Source of the DNA: Atherinomorus stipes
Taxonomy: Eukaryota > Chordata > Actinopteri > Atheriniformes > Atherinidae
Assembly (NCBI GenBank): GCA_023101725.1
Contig: JALJCO010001098.1
Location: 248,001 to 312,000, forward strand
Direction: 5' to 3'
DNA length: 64,000 nucleotides
Shown here piece after piece: positions 48,955-60,167 of this stretch. Numbering within the stretch: position 1 is the first letter of the stretch; each line of letters starts with the position of its first letter. A program made the position numbers and the translations under genes. Under the pieces are notes generated by a model, which saw only the letters and a program-made list of their open reading frames with translations, searched no databases and was not told the origin of the DNA.

Positions 48955-49417
48955 AGGGACTTGAGGCAAGATTAAGAAACGAAACTCGTGACTGGCGCTT
49001 CAGGTAACTGCAGCCACGAGCCAAGTCGTCACGGGAGCACAAACTGAAGCTATAATGTTGTTTACTACGCTTTTTCTCCGTAGTTCCACTTTTTAGTGTC
49101 TTTCAGTTGATCTGGATCGATTGCTGACGGCAGAAGAATCCATAACAATAGCTTACAGTGTTTGAATTTACCGCGATCGTGTTCTTCCTGTATCAAAACT
49201 GCAGATGCAGCGTCATTTGACGTCACGTCCGCAGGGCAGCGCGGGAAATTCGGCCACCGAATTGCAGCGCATTTTGGAGCACACAGCCTGTTCAAGGCAA
49301 CGGAGAGAAACGGGTGGAAACGTTCTTTTTGGTTTTTAGCATTTCATCACTCATTAGTATTAAAAAAAATGGACATGCATGTTTTTTTTTGTTTTTAAAT
49401 TCCTGCCTCTACTCCCT
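48955..49417. mobile_element. TTAA-flanked inverted-repeat MITE
   Basis: Ends AGGGACTTGAGGCA and TGCCTCTACTCCCT are approximately inverted. The flanks are CTAA (48951-48954, one change from TTAA) and TTAA (49418-49421). The interior is GC-richer than its surroundings. Confidence 0.7.
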
Positions 49418-49421
49418 TTAA

Positions 49422-51130
49422 AGATTTCAGTAAATGTGCACGTTCATAAATGGAATTCAAAGCGGGCCAAACAGCCACAGTGTGAACCTAATCACTCTAA
49501 ATCTAGTTAGAAAGAGAGAAAGTTGGAAATGACTGATACAAATGAGGTTATGGGGCATTAAGCCAATGCCTTTGCGAGTTTGTGGTTGTCCTAAAGGAAG
49601 ATGGATCATTTCATGTTAGCAAACATTGAAATAATCATGAATGTACAGTTCCACAACGGCTGTTGTGTGTGAAATATACAACCAAACATATGAAAAAAGG
49701 TGCAAGAATCTGTACAGTTTATGTGCACACTGAAAAGTGGACAGACAGCTGAAATGAAGTGCTCTTCCTCATAAAGACCTTAAATAGCCTGGACCAAAAA
49801 AAGGAGGAAACAGATCATGTCGAATTACATCTTTAACACAGCAGTGCAAAAGCAGCCCAGTGGGAGAAGGAGGAGGTATCTGGAGGAGCAGGAAAGCAGG
49901 CCAGCGCTGTGTTTAGTAAATTGGTTACAGAGTACAATGAGACCTCATTTAACCAGAGTTGGAAGGATGAAACTTCATCCACATCTGCTGGAGTCTCAGC
50001 TGGCCTAGCAGAGGCTCGGCTTTAACTGGATTAACAACAAAAGCCAAGCTCAATAACTAATAGGCCTCTTCTTCCTCCTCTCTCTTTGCTCCGTCTCCCT
50101 CTCTGTCTTCCTCCCTTGCCGTCTCCCCTCTCCCTCAGAGCAAAGCATGGAGATAATGCAGAACACTTTTAGGCCTTCTGCTGAATTAAACATGCAGGGA
50201 ACAGCTTGTGCTGGGCAAAGAGAGCTGAAAGCTGAAGCACAGAGAGAGGGAATATTAAAAAGGAGAATATATACAATTCCACCCCTTCGCAGGAGTCTCC
50301 AGAGTGCTGCTCAACATTCTTTACAATTAAAAAGATCTGTCGTAGACAGACTGAGCGGAGGAAAGCCGAACAGGACAGGCCTTTTTTTCACTAATTGGCC
50401 GGGTTGAAACGGACTGTCAGTTGTTGTTGGGTGGAAGCAGCCAATCGGCGAGAAGAGGGGTGGAATAGCACTCAGAAACGCTCCTCTGAGGCTTCCTGCC
50501 CACCTCCAGCTTTCATCTGGAAATCCCATCTTGCCAGTCTCTCATTCCTTTCACACTCTGTCGTCTTTATGCTGCAGCCAAACGATTGGGCTTCACAAGT
50601 AACAAATCTGGCCATCTCTAACTCCAGGCTCCACGGTGAATAACTTAGTTTTTCAAACGGACTCGGTCTCAGGTGGGTTACAAAAAAAGAAAAAAGAGAG
50701 GGAGAGAAAAGGAGGGAAAAAAACGCTGATGCCTTCTCATCCTCCCTGCAGGGGCTGTGGTTTCAGTAGCTGTTGTGCCTCTGCTCTTTTCTGACTCCCA
50801 TTTTCTCTGATCTGAGAGGAGAAAGTCTCCTTTTTTCTCCCGGCCTATTTGGTATTCCCCAGATGGAGCAGCGAACTACCACCCTCATCCTCCATCTCTC
50901 CTTCCTCTCTCTGTTCCAGCCTCTTTTCCTCCAACAGAGCCGAGTGACCTGCTACAGCATCCTCTGCGTAGCATGGGTGCCACACTCACGGCTCTGCAGG
51001 GGATCAGAGCTGCATGTCATGTGAGACAAGTTACGGATAACAGGGATGCTTATAACCTCATTTCCAGCTAAGTGGACAGAAGGCAGGATGCTCTCTGTCA
51101 ATGAAACGTTAGCACAAACCTAATGTTGAT
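49422..51130. other. No confirmed gene; long pyrimidine tract followed by open sequence
   Basis: At 50063-50141 about 80 bases are nearly all C and T and end in CCCTCAG, an acceptor-like shape. The following open frame (from 50147) has no known domain, so I do not call an exon. Confidence 0.4.
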
Positions 51131-51134
51131 TTAA

Positions 51135-52191
51135 AGGGATACAGCACCCACAGCACCATGTTCCTTCATTTTCTACTCACCCTCATGCTGAGCAAGATTA
51201 AAAGGCAATATTCCTCCATACTGCTCGTCCAATGTAATCCAAGTGTCTTGAGTGGGTAGCATACTTTACCCGGCATCATTTACAGATGAAGGCATGAAAA
51301 AGTTCCACCTTTTTCTGCAAGAAGTAGTGCAGTAATAGTGCACTATTACTGGCTGAATGATTTTGCCCGCGAAAATGTCATCACGCACGATGTCCAACCC
51401 TGACGAGAGGAAACACCCTTATTCCGGGCATTCATTTAAGCTCTGCAGTCGTTCCCCCTGGGAATGTGGGTGTTTCTGTTTGTGACGGAATTAGCAGACA
51501 AGTCGCTGGCAGGCAGCAGAGAGGGGAACTTTTTTATGCCTGCATATGTAGTATATTTTTGACGACACTATGGAAGCCGAGGAGTTCAGCCACTAATCTA
51601 CCGATAATGCAAGCGTAGAAGAAGAAATTTGGTGTTTACAATGTGGTAAGAGCGACTGAGCTGCGGAAAAACACAAGAGGGGTTGGCTGTTGGAAGGAAG
51701 GAAGGAAGGAAGGAGGACGGACGGACGAACGAACAAATGAACGAACGAACGAACGAACGAAAGAAAGAAAGAACGAAAGAAAGAAACAGACAGAAAGACA
51801 GAAAGAGAAATCTTGTCTGCTGCAGCTTCAATTGTGTTGTGAACTTGCACAAACAAGCTTGTAGGAAGTGTGATGTTCTACTGTTTAGGCTCTAAAAATC
51901 TACTAAATGATGTAGTTTCCAGTAAATTCTGGGCGCTACCCACTCAGGACACTTGGATTACATTGGACAAGCAGTATGGAGGAATATTGACAAGTTTTTA
52001 TGGACTTTTATGGACCTTTTTGTTTCAGGCACTGGTGAATCCCATTATATGAATGTCAGTGGATAACAACCCCCCCCCCCACCCCGCCTGGATCTCCGGC
52101 TGCATTTGATATATTAAAAAAGTGCTCCAGAGTCTTGCTCAGCATGAGGGTGAGGAGAAAATGAAGGACCATCATTCTGTGGACTATTCCT
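51135..52191. mobile_element. Large TTAA-flanked inverted-repeat element (piggyBac-like), 1057 bp
   Basis: The arms share CCTTCATTTTCTCCTCACCC-like and TCATGCTGAGCAAGA words (51160-51200 and, inverted, 52130-52175). TTAA lies at 51131-51134 and 52192-52195. A second inverted pair (CCACTCAGGACACTTGGATT and its complement) extends the terminal repeat to about 130-250 bp. The centre holds a GAAG/GAAC/GAAA microsatellite (51692-51805). No transposase. Confidence 0.85.
51692..51805. repeat. Evolving tetranucleotide array: GAAG, GACG, GAAC, GAAA
   Basis: Adjacent blocks of related 4-mers follow one another (GGAA x5, GGAC x3, GAAC x6, GAAA/GAAC mix, then ACAG/GAAA), consistent with stepwise change within one microsatellite. 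Confidence 0.92.
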
Positions 52192-52195
52192 TTAA

Positions 52196-54996
52196 GGAGA
52201 TTGATGTCATAAGAATGTGGTATAGATGCATTTTTAAAGTCTTGTCTTCACTAACGTGTTAAAACAAACCTTTAATTCCATTCATTTGCATTTGCATTCA
52301 TGAAAATGACATTTGTAGCAGAAGAAAGTGTCTTTACAAAAGCTCTCCAAAGTGAAGATTTTCAAAACTCAGTAGTTCTCTGACTGTGTGCTTGAAAGGT
52401 TTTGGATAAATTACTGAGGTCCAGTTTAGATGATGACGCTCCAGGGTGGAAAACATAAAATATTTTTCCAGATGTGCCTGTTGTTTAGACATTGCCGGTG
52501 TTTTGGGGAGTCAAAAATGCAAAAACAAACAAAAAAAAACAAAAATGAAACCACCTTCAAAACAGGAAATCTTGAAAATGTTCCACTGAAGCGTCACCGT
52601 GCAAATCGTTTTGTATTTTTAAAAAAAAGTGTTTGTCATCACATAATGATGATGCACAAACAGCTGCCAGTGCAGGAAAACTTACACACATCACACACAT
52701 TCCTGCACACACACATTCCTAGAAAGCTGCTATCCTGCAGTTTTTACCCTTCTCCAACACACCTGAACCAAACGGCTGAATGACCTCATGTGCATGGCAT
52801 TCATCTCTGCAGAGGCCTGGTAACGAGGCATTCAGGTGAGTTGGAGAAGGGATGCATGTAAAAGTTGCAGGATAGTCGCTGGATGTGCGCACACTTGATC
52901 ATATTCCAAACTGAAGCCATAGTTTTTGCTGAAGTTTAGTTTTTGCAGACGGTTGGATGATTGTAAAAACTTCATTAAGCATGCAAATGCACGAAGACGT
53001 GAGAGCTTCTTTAACAAACTCATATCTCAGCCAGCTGAAAAGATAAAACAGTAAATCATGTGGCTTTAGTAGCTTGTTTAGCTTACAGAAGAGGAAGAAA
53101 AAAAAATTAATAATGCTCCTCTGTGGCATTATTTCCCCTAATTGAGGCACCTGCATGATGTTCCACTGTGTCACCATCCCTATCAGCCTCGCTTAATAGT
53201 TCATTTACAAATCCAGTCACAGATAGAATCAGAGGAAATTAACTGCAAAAGCCTGAAGAGTTAAGAGTTCACTGTACAGTGGATAAAAATGACCAGTCAG
53301 CCTTAACCGTATTGCAAAGAGAGGTACAGTACTTTCCCGTAAGGAAGTGAAACTAGAAATAGGTTCAGTGGCAGATACGTTGAAAAGCTAAATTAGGCAG
53401 ATTTGAGCAGGTGCACTGTAGCGCACAGTGCAGGCAAATGTGCTGAGGATGAGAAGAGTTGTGGCAGTCTGGTATTTATAGCGCGGCAGCGCAGCTCTGC
53501 TTAATTAATTACCAGTTTTTCCACAGAGAGTTGTCTCAGAATGGTTTTTCTTTTATTGAAAATGGGTTGTGCAAAAACAAAAGTTATGACTGATGATGAG
53601 TTTTCTCGCTGAGGGTGCATCCACGCTACAAGACTCTGAGACTAATTAGGCGCCAAAGTTGTGATCAGAGTCGGCTGTTTAAAATTACAGCGCCTCCGGA
53701 AACCCCTTGAGACAGGATGTGCTGAGGCGTACGACGGCCGAATACAGTGTTGGGGAGGGGGGGGGTGAAACCTCTGAAGAGTCAGAGGTTCATTTCCAGG
53801 TTAAAAAACAACATTAAGCTGTCACTTCAGATGAGGAAAGCATTTCTAACACTAAATGAAATCGTTGCATACTTAAAATGTAACCCAGAGTCAGACCTTG
53901 GAGCATGCATGCACCCCTCCGGAGTACAAAATGAACTTAAAATACTTTAATCCAAATTCTTCTGCAGTGATACAATAAACAAGCAGTACAACTTGTGATA
54001 TGTGACAACTGAAGGAACAGTAGCTGCTTCCCAGCCATCCTTGAACTTAATTGGTAACTTGTGCGGACAAACTGTGAGGCTTTACGATGCGTCTCCATTG
54101 AAATATTTCGTGAGATAGCAGATACAACTGTTTCATTTACAGAACAACAGATTGCACAGTGCATAATGTTCAACAACAATCAACAACGAGGGACCTGCTC
54201 AGCACTTGGGGGAGAAGTAGATCTGAAACAGTTGTCCTTAACACCGTAAGAAAAAGAAATCGATAAGTTTTTGAATTTCAAACAGTCCAACTCACAATTT
54301 ATCCATAAAACTGTTCATATTTCCAACCTACAGAACAGTAGTCACACTTCATGTTCAGCAATAACACCTTCATCATTATGACAATGTTTTTCCTTTTTTT
54401 TTTTTTTACAATATGATGGATTATGAATAAGTGAAATGGGTTTATCACAAAGATTCCCTTTCAGGCTCCTTTTTGGAACCATTTCCTGTGTTGTCACTAA
54501 ACAGCCCTAAATCTTGTGTAATGTAACCGTCTGTATTTACTAAAACAACTGCAAAACATGCAGCGTAAAGCTAAAGTGAGGTTGTGATGATGGAGCGAGT
54601 TTAAAAGCAGAGGATGAGTGATGTTCAGCTGCAGCTCATTTTCTTCTGCTGTCACAGAACGACGTCTGCCTGCAGCATATTTGGAGACTGCATTAACAGA
54701 ATTACACATGTGAGGAAGTCAGGGCTCAGAAGAACGATGTGTGTGTTTAACAACAGGGGAGTTAGTTGAACCGTTTATATTTCAGGGGGGGGGGGGGGGG
54801 GGGAGGGATTAAAGGAATAACTGTTGCTGCTGTGGCCATTTTCTGTCCAAAATCTGCTGCTAAACCAGACGCTCATCAATGAGTGAACAGTCTTAAGAAA
54901 ATGTAAGTACACTCATTTCTTAAGGTTTTATGTATCAGGACATGATGAAAAATCATTTAGTTTTTACCAACTCTAACATGAAGTAATGTTTTTCTG
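52196..54996. other. No gene recognised; poly(G) at 54786-54803
   Basis: No transposon ends found in 2.8 kb, the longest repeat-poor stretch outside the nectin locus. Confidence 0.5.
54786..54803. repeat. Poly(G) run
   Basis: About 18 G bases followed by AGGGATTAAAGG. Lone homopolymer with no associated element recognised. Confidence 0.9.
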
Positions 54997-55323
54997 TGGG
55001 GATGTTTGATATTGCCTTTTTTTTTTAACCAATATCAGATACACCGATATCTTTAAATTTCCAAAATGGAAAATCAATCGATACTGATCTGTGCAGACAA
55101 CTGTGAGGTTTATCTCTCATATTTTGAGAAATACAACTACATTCTGCTCTGAAAGCAAAGATCCCAAAATATCCTTAACTCAGCCAGAGGAGTTTATTTT
55201 GGACGTCTCGCTGCCAGATATCAGATACTAGCAGGTATTAGCCAACATGTGGCTAATTCTAATGTTTCTGACAACTTGGTAACTTAACCAACAACTTAAA
55301 ACCAGACATATTATAAGCAGCTT
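54997..55323. mobile_element. GATATCGG-family MITE, right half deleted
   Basis: It starts GGGGATGTTTGATATTGCC and follows the family to ACATATTATAAGCAGCTT, where it breaks off into unrelated sequence (GCAGAGTCTCCATCC). The right terminus is absent. Confidence 0.75.
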
Positions 55324-55520
55324 GCAGAGTCTCCATCCTCCTCGAAGCGTAGCCTCGTGGGACTTTATTTTATATTTTAGGAGAATTACGGCTTATACGC
55401 TTAACAAAATTCAATGGAAACACCTGCAAATTGCAGTTTTAGTTCACTGAAATTTTAGAAATATTACTTTTATTTTGCAAAAATCTAAATGTGTCAGACC
55501 AGGACACTTATGCTGTTATT

Positions 55521-56034
55521 GGCCTTTTCCACTGCACATTTTCCACTGCCTTCCACACGGCACGGCACGGCACGGCACGGCACGGCACGGCACGGCACGC
55601 TTTGTGTTTCCTCTGGGAAAACCTGTTACAAGCTGTTATGATCTTCCACACCCTTTTGGAGCTAGCTCTAACCGTGCTGAACCGACACAAAACGTGACGT
55701 ATGGCTCTCCACTGATTGGTCAAAGGAAATTGCAGTCATACGTGTTTTGCCTCTTCTAAAAACATCTGGCTCTGTTTTCTGTGACAACAAGCCACAGAGA
55801 AAACAACAACAGCAGTAACACCTCCATATAATCCAATGCCCCCATTGTTTTTTTTTTAACTTTACTGCCCCCGCGTGGCACAGCAGTGATGTCACGGCAG
55901 CCTCCTCCACCTACTTCCAGGTAGTAGACTACTACTTGTCCTGTGTTGGAACAAAAAGCGTCCTGGTGGTGTTTAGCGTGGTGCTGTACTGTGCTGTACC
56001 GTACCCCGTGCAGCTGCAATGGAAAAGGCCCATT
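55521..56034. mobile_element. Inverted-repeat MITE with GGCCTTTTCCACTGCA end and a pentanucleotide array
   Basis: The left GGCCTTTTCCACTGCA and right TGCAATGGAAAAGGCC are inverted. Just inside the left end is a (CGGCA)n array at 55558-55599. Just inside the right end the related GTGCTGTACTGTGCTGTACC sits in the mirrored position. No duplication could be fixed. Confidence 0.75.
55558..55599. repeat. (CGGCA)n array, about 8 copies
   Basis: Perfect 5-bp units within the subterminal region of the MITE at 55521-56034; they give the repeated Ala-Arg-His-Gly-Thr reading frames. Confidence 0.95.
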
Positions 56035-57255
56035 ATAGATGTGCTGACACTGATGATCACGTTATCAGCTGTGTTTGATGAGTACAAGCTGCTACCCTCC
56101 TGCTTGCTATGGAAGCAGGAAGTAGCAGAGTAGTCGTAGTAGTAATGTCCTGATACATAAAACTTTATCACTGATATAGGATGCACTTTTTTCTCACACG
56201 ACTGTAAGTTGCTGGTGTTTTAGCTTATCACTGTAACTTGCTTATCAAACAATCATTGCACGTACAAGAAGATCTATCAATGTTTCAAAGATTTACCTGC
56301 CTATCTCTTACACAGTACACAGGAATGTACCAAACTACAACAGTTTGGTTGTCTTGAAGGACAATTATGAAGAAAAAAAAAATCTAATTATTAAGGCAAA
56401 TGTGTTGTAAAAAACATAAGAGTTCAACCCTCAGCTGTTCCCCCACATGAACAGCAGAGATTTTCCAGAGAATGCATGAGCAGGTTGGTCCACATTTCTC
56501 TGCAGATGCTGTTAACTCAAGCACTTCACAGTTTTACATTCTGGGCTGGAGATGCGTTCTCACAGCTGGAGATAAAAGAGGGAGGTGCAGGACATGTACA
56601 CCGGGGAGATTAGTGGCTTTTGTTTTATTGTTACATTCATACACCGTCACGCTCTGCGAACTTCCAGAGATATTAGAGGTGATCTGGCTTAAAAATGTTT
56701 CACAAAATATCTGGAGTCAATATTGTGGACTCATGCATTCTTACCTGCAGACCCTCCTGAACATTTCTGGAAAAGTTCAGGACTGCAGCACATGTGTAAA
56801 AACAGCTTCAGATAGCAACTCTTGTTATGCATGAAAAACAACACACACAACAAATCCAGTCAAATATTCTTAATTGAATTAAATTGAAAGTAAAAAAAAT
56901 AAAAAAATAAAAAAATAAAGTGAAGATGACATCATTTAGTCTGCAGTGAATTGACTTGCACCATTTCCGTACACCAGGCCCGTACTGTTGGTGGTATATG
57001 CTCATTTCCCCGATCCAGGCCCCCTGACCAGTCTGAGACAGCAGTCAGTGGATGATGTTGAGCCCAGAATATCTCGTAATGCAAAGGGTTTAAAGATCCG
57101 ATCTGAAAGGTCCTGAGCAGCATGCAAACTTATGAAAATTCCCCTGATAATACCGAACAGAGGAGCGGCAGCCCAGAGGAGCAGGTGCTGAGAGAAGGAA
57201 AACCTTCTGGTCCTTAAGGGGTTAAATCTAAATCTAACTTCCAGAACTTTCTAGA
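56035..57255. other. No gene recognised
   Basis: A 120-codon plus frame at 56472-56834 has no recognisable motif or splice context. An (AAAAAAT)n-like stretch lies near 56893-56920. Confidence 0.45.
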
Positions 57256-57296
57256 TGAGTGATTTTCAAACTGGGGCTCGGGACCTCCATGTTAGC

Positions 57297-57741
57297 CTGG
57301 AACACCAGCCTGACCAACGCCATGTATGAGACACCCGGTAAGTCAGTCTGGGTTCCTTCCATTAGAAAGTGATTTCCACTTTGGTAAAAAACTGACCGGA
57401 CCAATCACAGCGCGGGAGGTGGAACTTTACGATACGTCTTTGTCGGCGACTCAGTTCTGTGATCATAAACAGAATGGTGGCCACAGAGAAGCGACGGTTT
57501 AATGATGTCCTTCCTGCTGTCTTAATGAGCTGCACATGTCCTTAAACCTGCAACAACCCGCTGCTCTGAGGACTTGCCTCTTCCAAAAAGTGTGTTTCTC
57601 TGATTGGTTCTCTCTGGTTCAGTTTGTTCCCGTTAGTCCCGCCTCTCATCTCACACTGGAAATCAGTCTCCAGCTGAAGGATCTCAGACTGACTTGCTGT
57701 GTATCTCATACATGGCGTTGGTCAGGCTGGTGTACCAGGTA
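57297..57741. mobile_element. MITE with ~85-bp imperfect terminal inverted repeats
   Basis: CCAGCCTGACCAACGCCATG with GTATGAGACAC at the left is matched by GTATCTCATACATGGCG with TTGGTCAGGCTGGTG at the right. The similarity continues inward through GTCAGTCTG and TGATTTCCA. It interrupts the outer element next to its left end. Confidence 0.85.
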
Positions 57742-58181
57742 ACCCCCATGTAGGTCAATGTGGAAAAAATTGTGGGGGAAAAAAAAGCCTACATTTATCT
57801 AATAAATTTGGTAATTTCAGAGTAATCAATAATAACACATTATTGCAGTGAGATTAATCTGTGAAATTAACACATTCATTTGTTAATTATTACATAAATA
57901 ACTAAGTTATCACTGATAACATGTTAAAAATCCAAATTTTCCAATATCTCAGCGTGAGAAGCTGATTTGGGGCATGTAGGTGTCACAGCAGTGAACTAAA
58001 TCAAACAGAAAACATTGGGCCTCATGCAACATGTTCCTATTTTTTTTAAAAATAATTTTCTCGTACTTTTTCTCCGACCGTGGACTCCTACGAGTGTGCC
58101 ACGTCAGATTCAACAAACGTTCTCAACTTCCGATAACTGCGTAGATGATCCTCGTAAACATGATGCATTCCACCTGTGCAT

Positions 58182-58611
58182 TAGGGATGGGCGATATGGA
58201 CTAAAAAATGTATCACGATAATTTCTCTTATTTATCACGGTAACGATAAGTGACGATAAAAACTATCAGCAAAATGTTTTGTATTATAAATCTGTCACTA
58301 AATTCTGTCTTGAAAGCCCTACAAAATACTAAAAGCCACTAAGCTATATCAATTAAATTCAAGTAGAGCACCTGTATTGCAAAACTGTAGTGACACCAAA
58401 CAAGTCTGAAATATGAGAGACCAAATTCCACATTTATTCAAACGATGCAAACAGCAAAACTAACTTGGCTTATTAAAAAAACCAAAGTAGTGCAACTGCA
58501 AACACAACCTGATAAGTTGTCATCTCACGATAAAAACGATAAATTCAAATTGTTATTGTGGGGAATTTCTTTGACGATATATTGCACACGATAAAATATC
58601 GCCCATCCCTA
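58182..58611. mobile_element. hAT-type MITE nested in the Harbinger element, 8-bp duplication with one mismatch
   Basis: Perfect 16-bp inverted ends TAGGGATGGGCGATAT and ATATCGCCCATCCCTA. Flanks are CTGTGCAT (58174-58181) and CTGTGCGT (58612-58619). 430 bp, non-coding. Confidence 0.92.
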
Positions 58612-58727
58612 CTGTGCGTACGTGAGCGCACGTTCATGAGAATTGCAAATCTGCATAATTACCGCCCCGCTAATTCCATATAAGGACACGACTTTCCACA
58701 CTTGTCAGAAGGTGTTCATTCGTAAAA

Positions 58728-58965
58728 ATGGCATTGAAGATGGAGAAGAGAAACTTTACTACCAGTTTGGAGATGGAGGTTCTGCTGACGGAGATCTGAG
58801 CAGCACAATTAAAGGAGGTAAAAGCCGAGCAGCGGAGAATAAATCACCAGAGCTGTAAATGCTGTCGCCTGTTGGTTGCACTGTTAAAGAAGTAGCCTAA
58901 AAATAAAAATGATTTGATCCGATAATGGTGTCAAAAAGACGTCTAACAAAAGCAAGACAGCCACT
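58728..58965 (+). pseudogene. Myb/SANT-like protein of a Harbinger element, inactivated
   Basis: In autonomous Harbinger elements a Myb/SANT-like protein binds the element ends and brings in the separate nuclease. Here a start codon at 58728 reads MALKMEKRNFTTSLEMEVLL then TEI before a stop. This matches the pattern Lys-Arg-Asn-Phe-Thr, then Glu-hydrophobic-Leu-hydrophobic, that opens such domains. After shifts of frame come RAVNAV (near 58845), TVKEV (near 58885) and VSKRRLTKARQ (near 58930), which correspond in order to the later helices with conserved Val-Asn-Ala-Val and Lys-Arg-Arg. The longest open frame through the region (58643-58858) is in a different register and is not the real protein. 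The assignment rests on motif order from memory of the family, not on a search. Confidence 0.65.
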
Positions 58966-60167
58966 GAGAACTAATAGTGGAGACCAAGAGGTTCGATATA
59001 TGATGTAAATCCTTCATATGAGTTTCCATAAACCTACACAGCGCAACATTCTGCAAAATCTCCGTTTAATACAACGCACACACGCGTACTATGCGCTCCA
59101 ACTGGATAAAAAAGCCGACGTGTAACTAGACCACATCTGCCATCCTTTTATTGTCCTCTCCATCTCTCTCATACAACGCACATAAAATATGAACGCTGAA
59201 ACTCTAATTTGACAAATTCAGACCCAAACATCCACATTTTGTGTAATAATGAAGCCGAGGCACCATGAAGTGAACTGACTGCATGTCTGGCTGTTAGAAG
59301 AGTTGCAGTGGTCTGTTGCTGAACCTCCTCTCTGAACTTTCTATCCATTTTCTGTTCGAGAGGTTATTTCATTTTTATAGGAGCTTGATCTCACGTAGAG
59401 CTCACTGACTGCACATTCTTTTGACGAAATGACAACAAATTAAACCATCGTCCCCTCACCAACATGCTGGCTGCAAGTGAAGAGGCCGATAGTCCTGTCG
59501 CTCAGCCTGCGCATAAAAATGTATTCATAATTGCAGAGTGAAACATAATGATGTAGTCTCATTTATATGGGATTTTAAAATACACAGTTGCTTCTAAGTA
59601 ACGATTAATACAGTCCTTTAGTGAAAAACTAAGTTCGGGTAATAATCGCGCTAGACTCCTACGTCAAGTCTGGAGCAGTCGTGAAGTTTGTTCATGCCTG
59701 ACAGAAGATTAAAAATATGAGAATATTTGTGAATGTGGCATTTTCTCCTAAATCACTCGTACGAACCATTTAAGAATGAATTTGTTCGTGCGAATGCTTC
59801 TTGCATGAGGCCCATTGATCCTCCTTATTTATGAAGCTTCTGATAGTTTTCAAGCTTTACATTTAGATTTTTTTTTATCATTGGGTGTGCAAAAACAAAG
59901 TTATTACAGCTGCAATCTAAAAAAATCTGAATTTGGACCATTTTTGGTGAAATCAGCTTAATTTTGGCATTTGGGGACTTTTCCCACAGCTGTTAACACC
60001 AAAATCCCCTTTATTCTCCTTATTAATGAAGATTCTGACAATTTCTAAGCTTTAGATTAAGTGGATGACCACAGGATGACCCATTAGATGTATCGCACAA
60101 TTAACCATAGTATTAACCATAGTTATTTGGGGGTTTGTGGTCCAAGAAGTTTGAAAACCACTGTCCT

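Larger units (their letters stand above)
58018..59813 (+). mobile_element. PIF/Harbinger-type transposon, degenerate, 3-bp duplication ATT
   Basis: Ends GGGCCTCATGCAACATG and CTTGCATGAGGCCC are inverted and flanked by ATT on each side. The interior contains a broken Myb/SANT-like reading frame, the accessory DNA-binding protein of Harbinger elements. No DDE nuclease frame was recognised, so this is probably an internally deleted copy. A hAT-type MITE is inserted near its left end. Confidence 0.8.
57256..60167. mobile_element. Outer transposon relic with GTGRTTTTCAAAC ends, host of nested insertions
   Basis: The left GAGTGATTTTCAAACTGGGG and right GTTTGAAAACCACTG are inverted. Between them lie at least three later elements (57297-57741, 58018-59813 and, within the latter, 58182-58611). 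Fragments of the same element occur at 46799-46960 and perhaps, as ends only, at 6971-7090 and 29785-29835. The superfamily was not determined; hAT is plausible from the CAGTGGTTTTCAAA-type end. Confidence 0.6.

Noticed and set aside
50063..50407. Pyrimidine tract ending in CAG followed by an 86-codon frame, as a possible exon
   Set aside because: The protein has no known domain, no donor site was convincing, and no neighbouring exon was found.
56472..56834. 120-codon plus-strand frame as a gene
   Set aside because: No recognised domain, and no promoter or splice context seen.
58643..58858. 71-codon frame in the Harbinger element as the real protein
   Set aside because: The Myb/SANT-like motifs are in another register, so this frame is out of phase.
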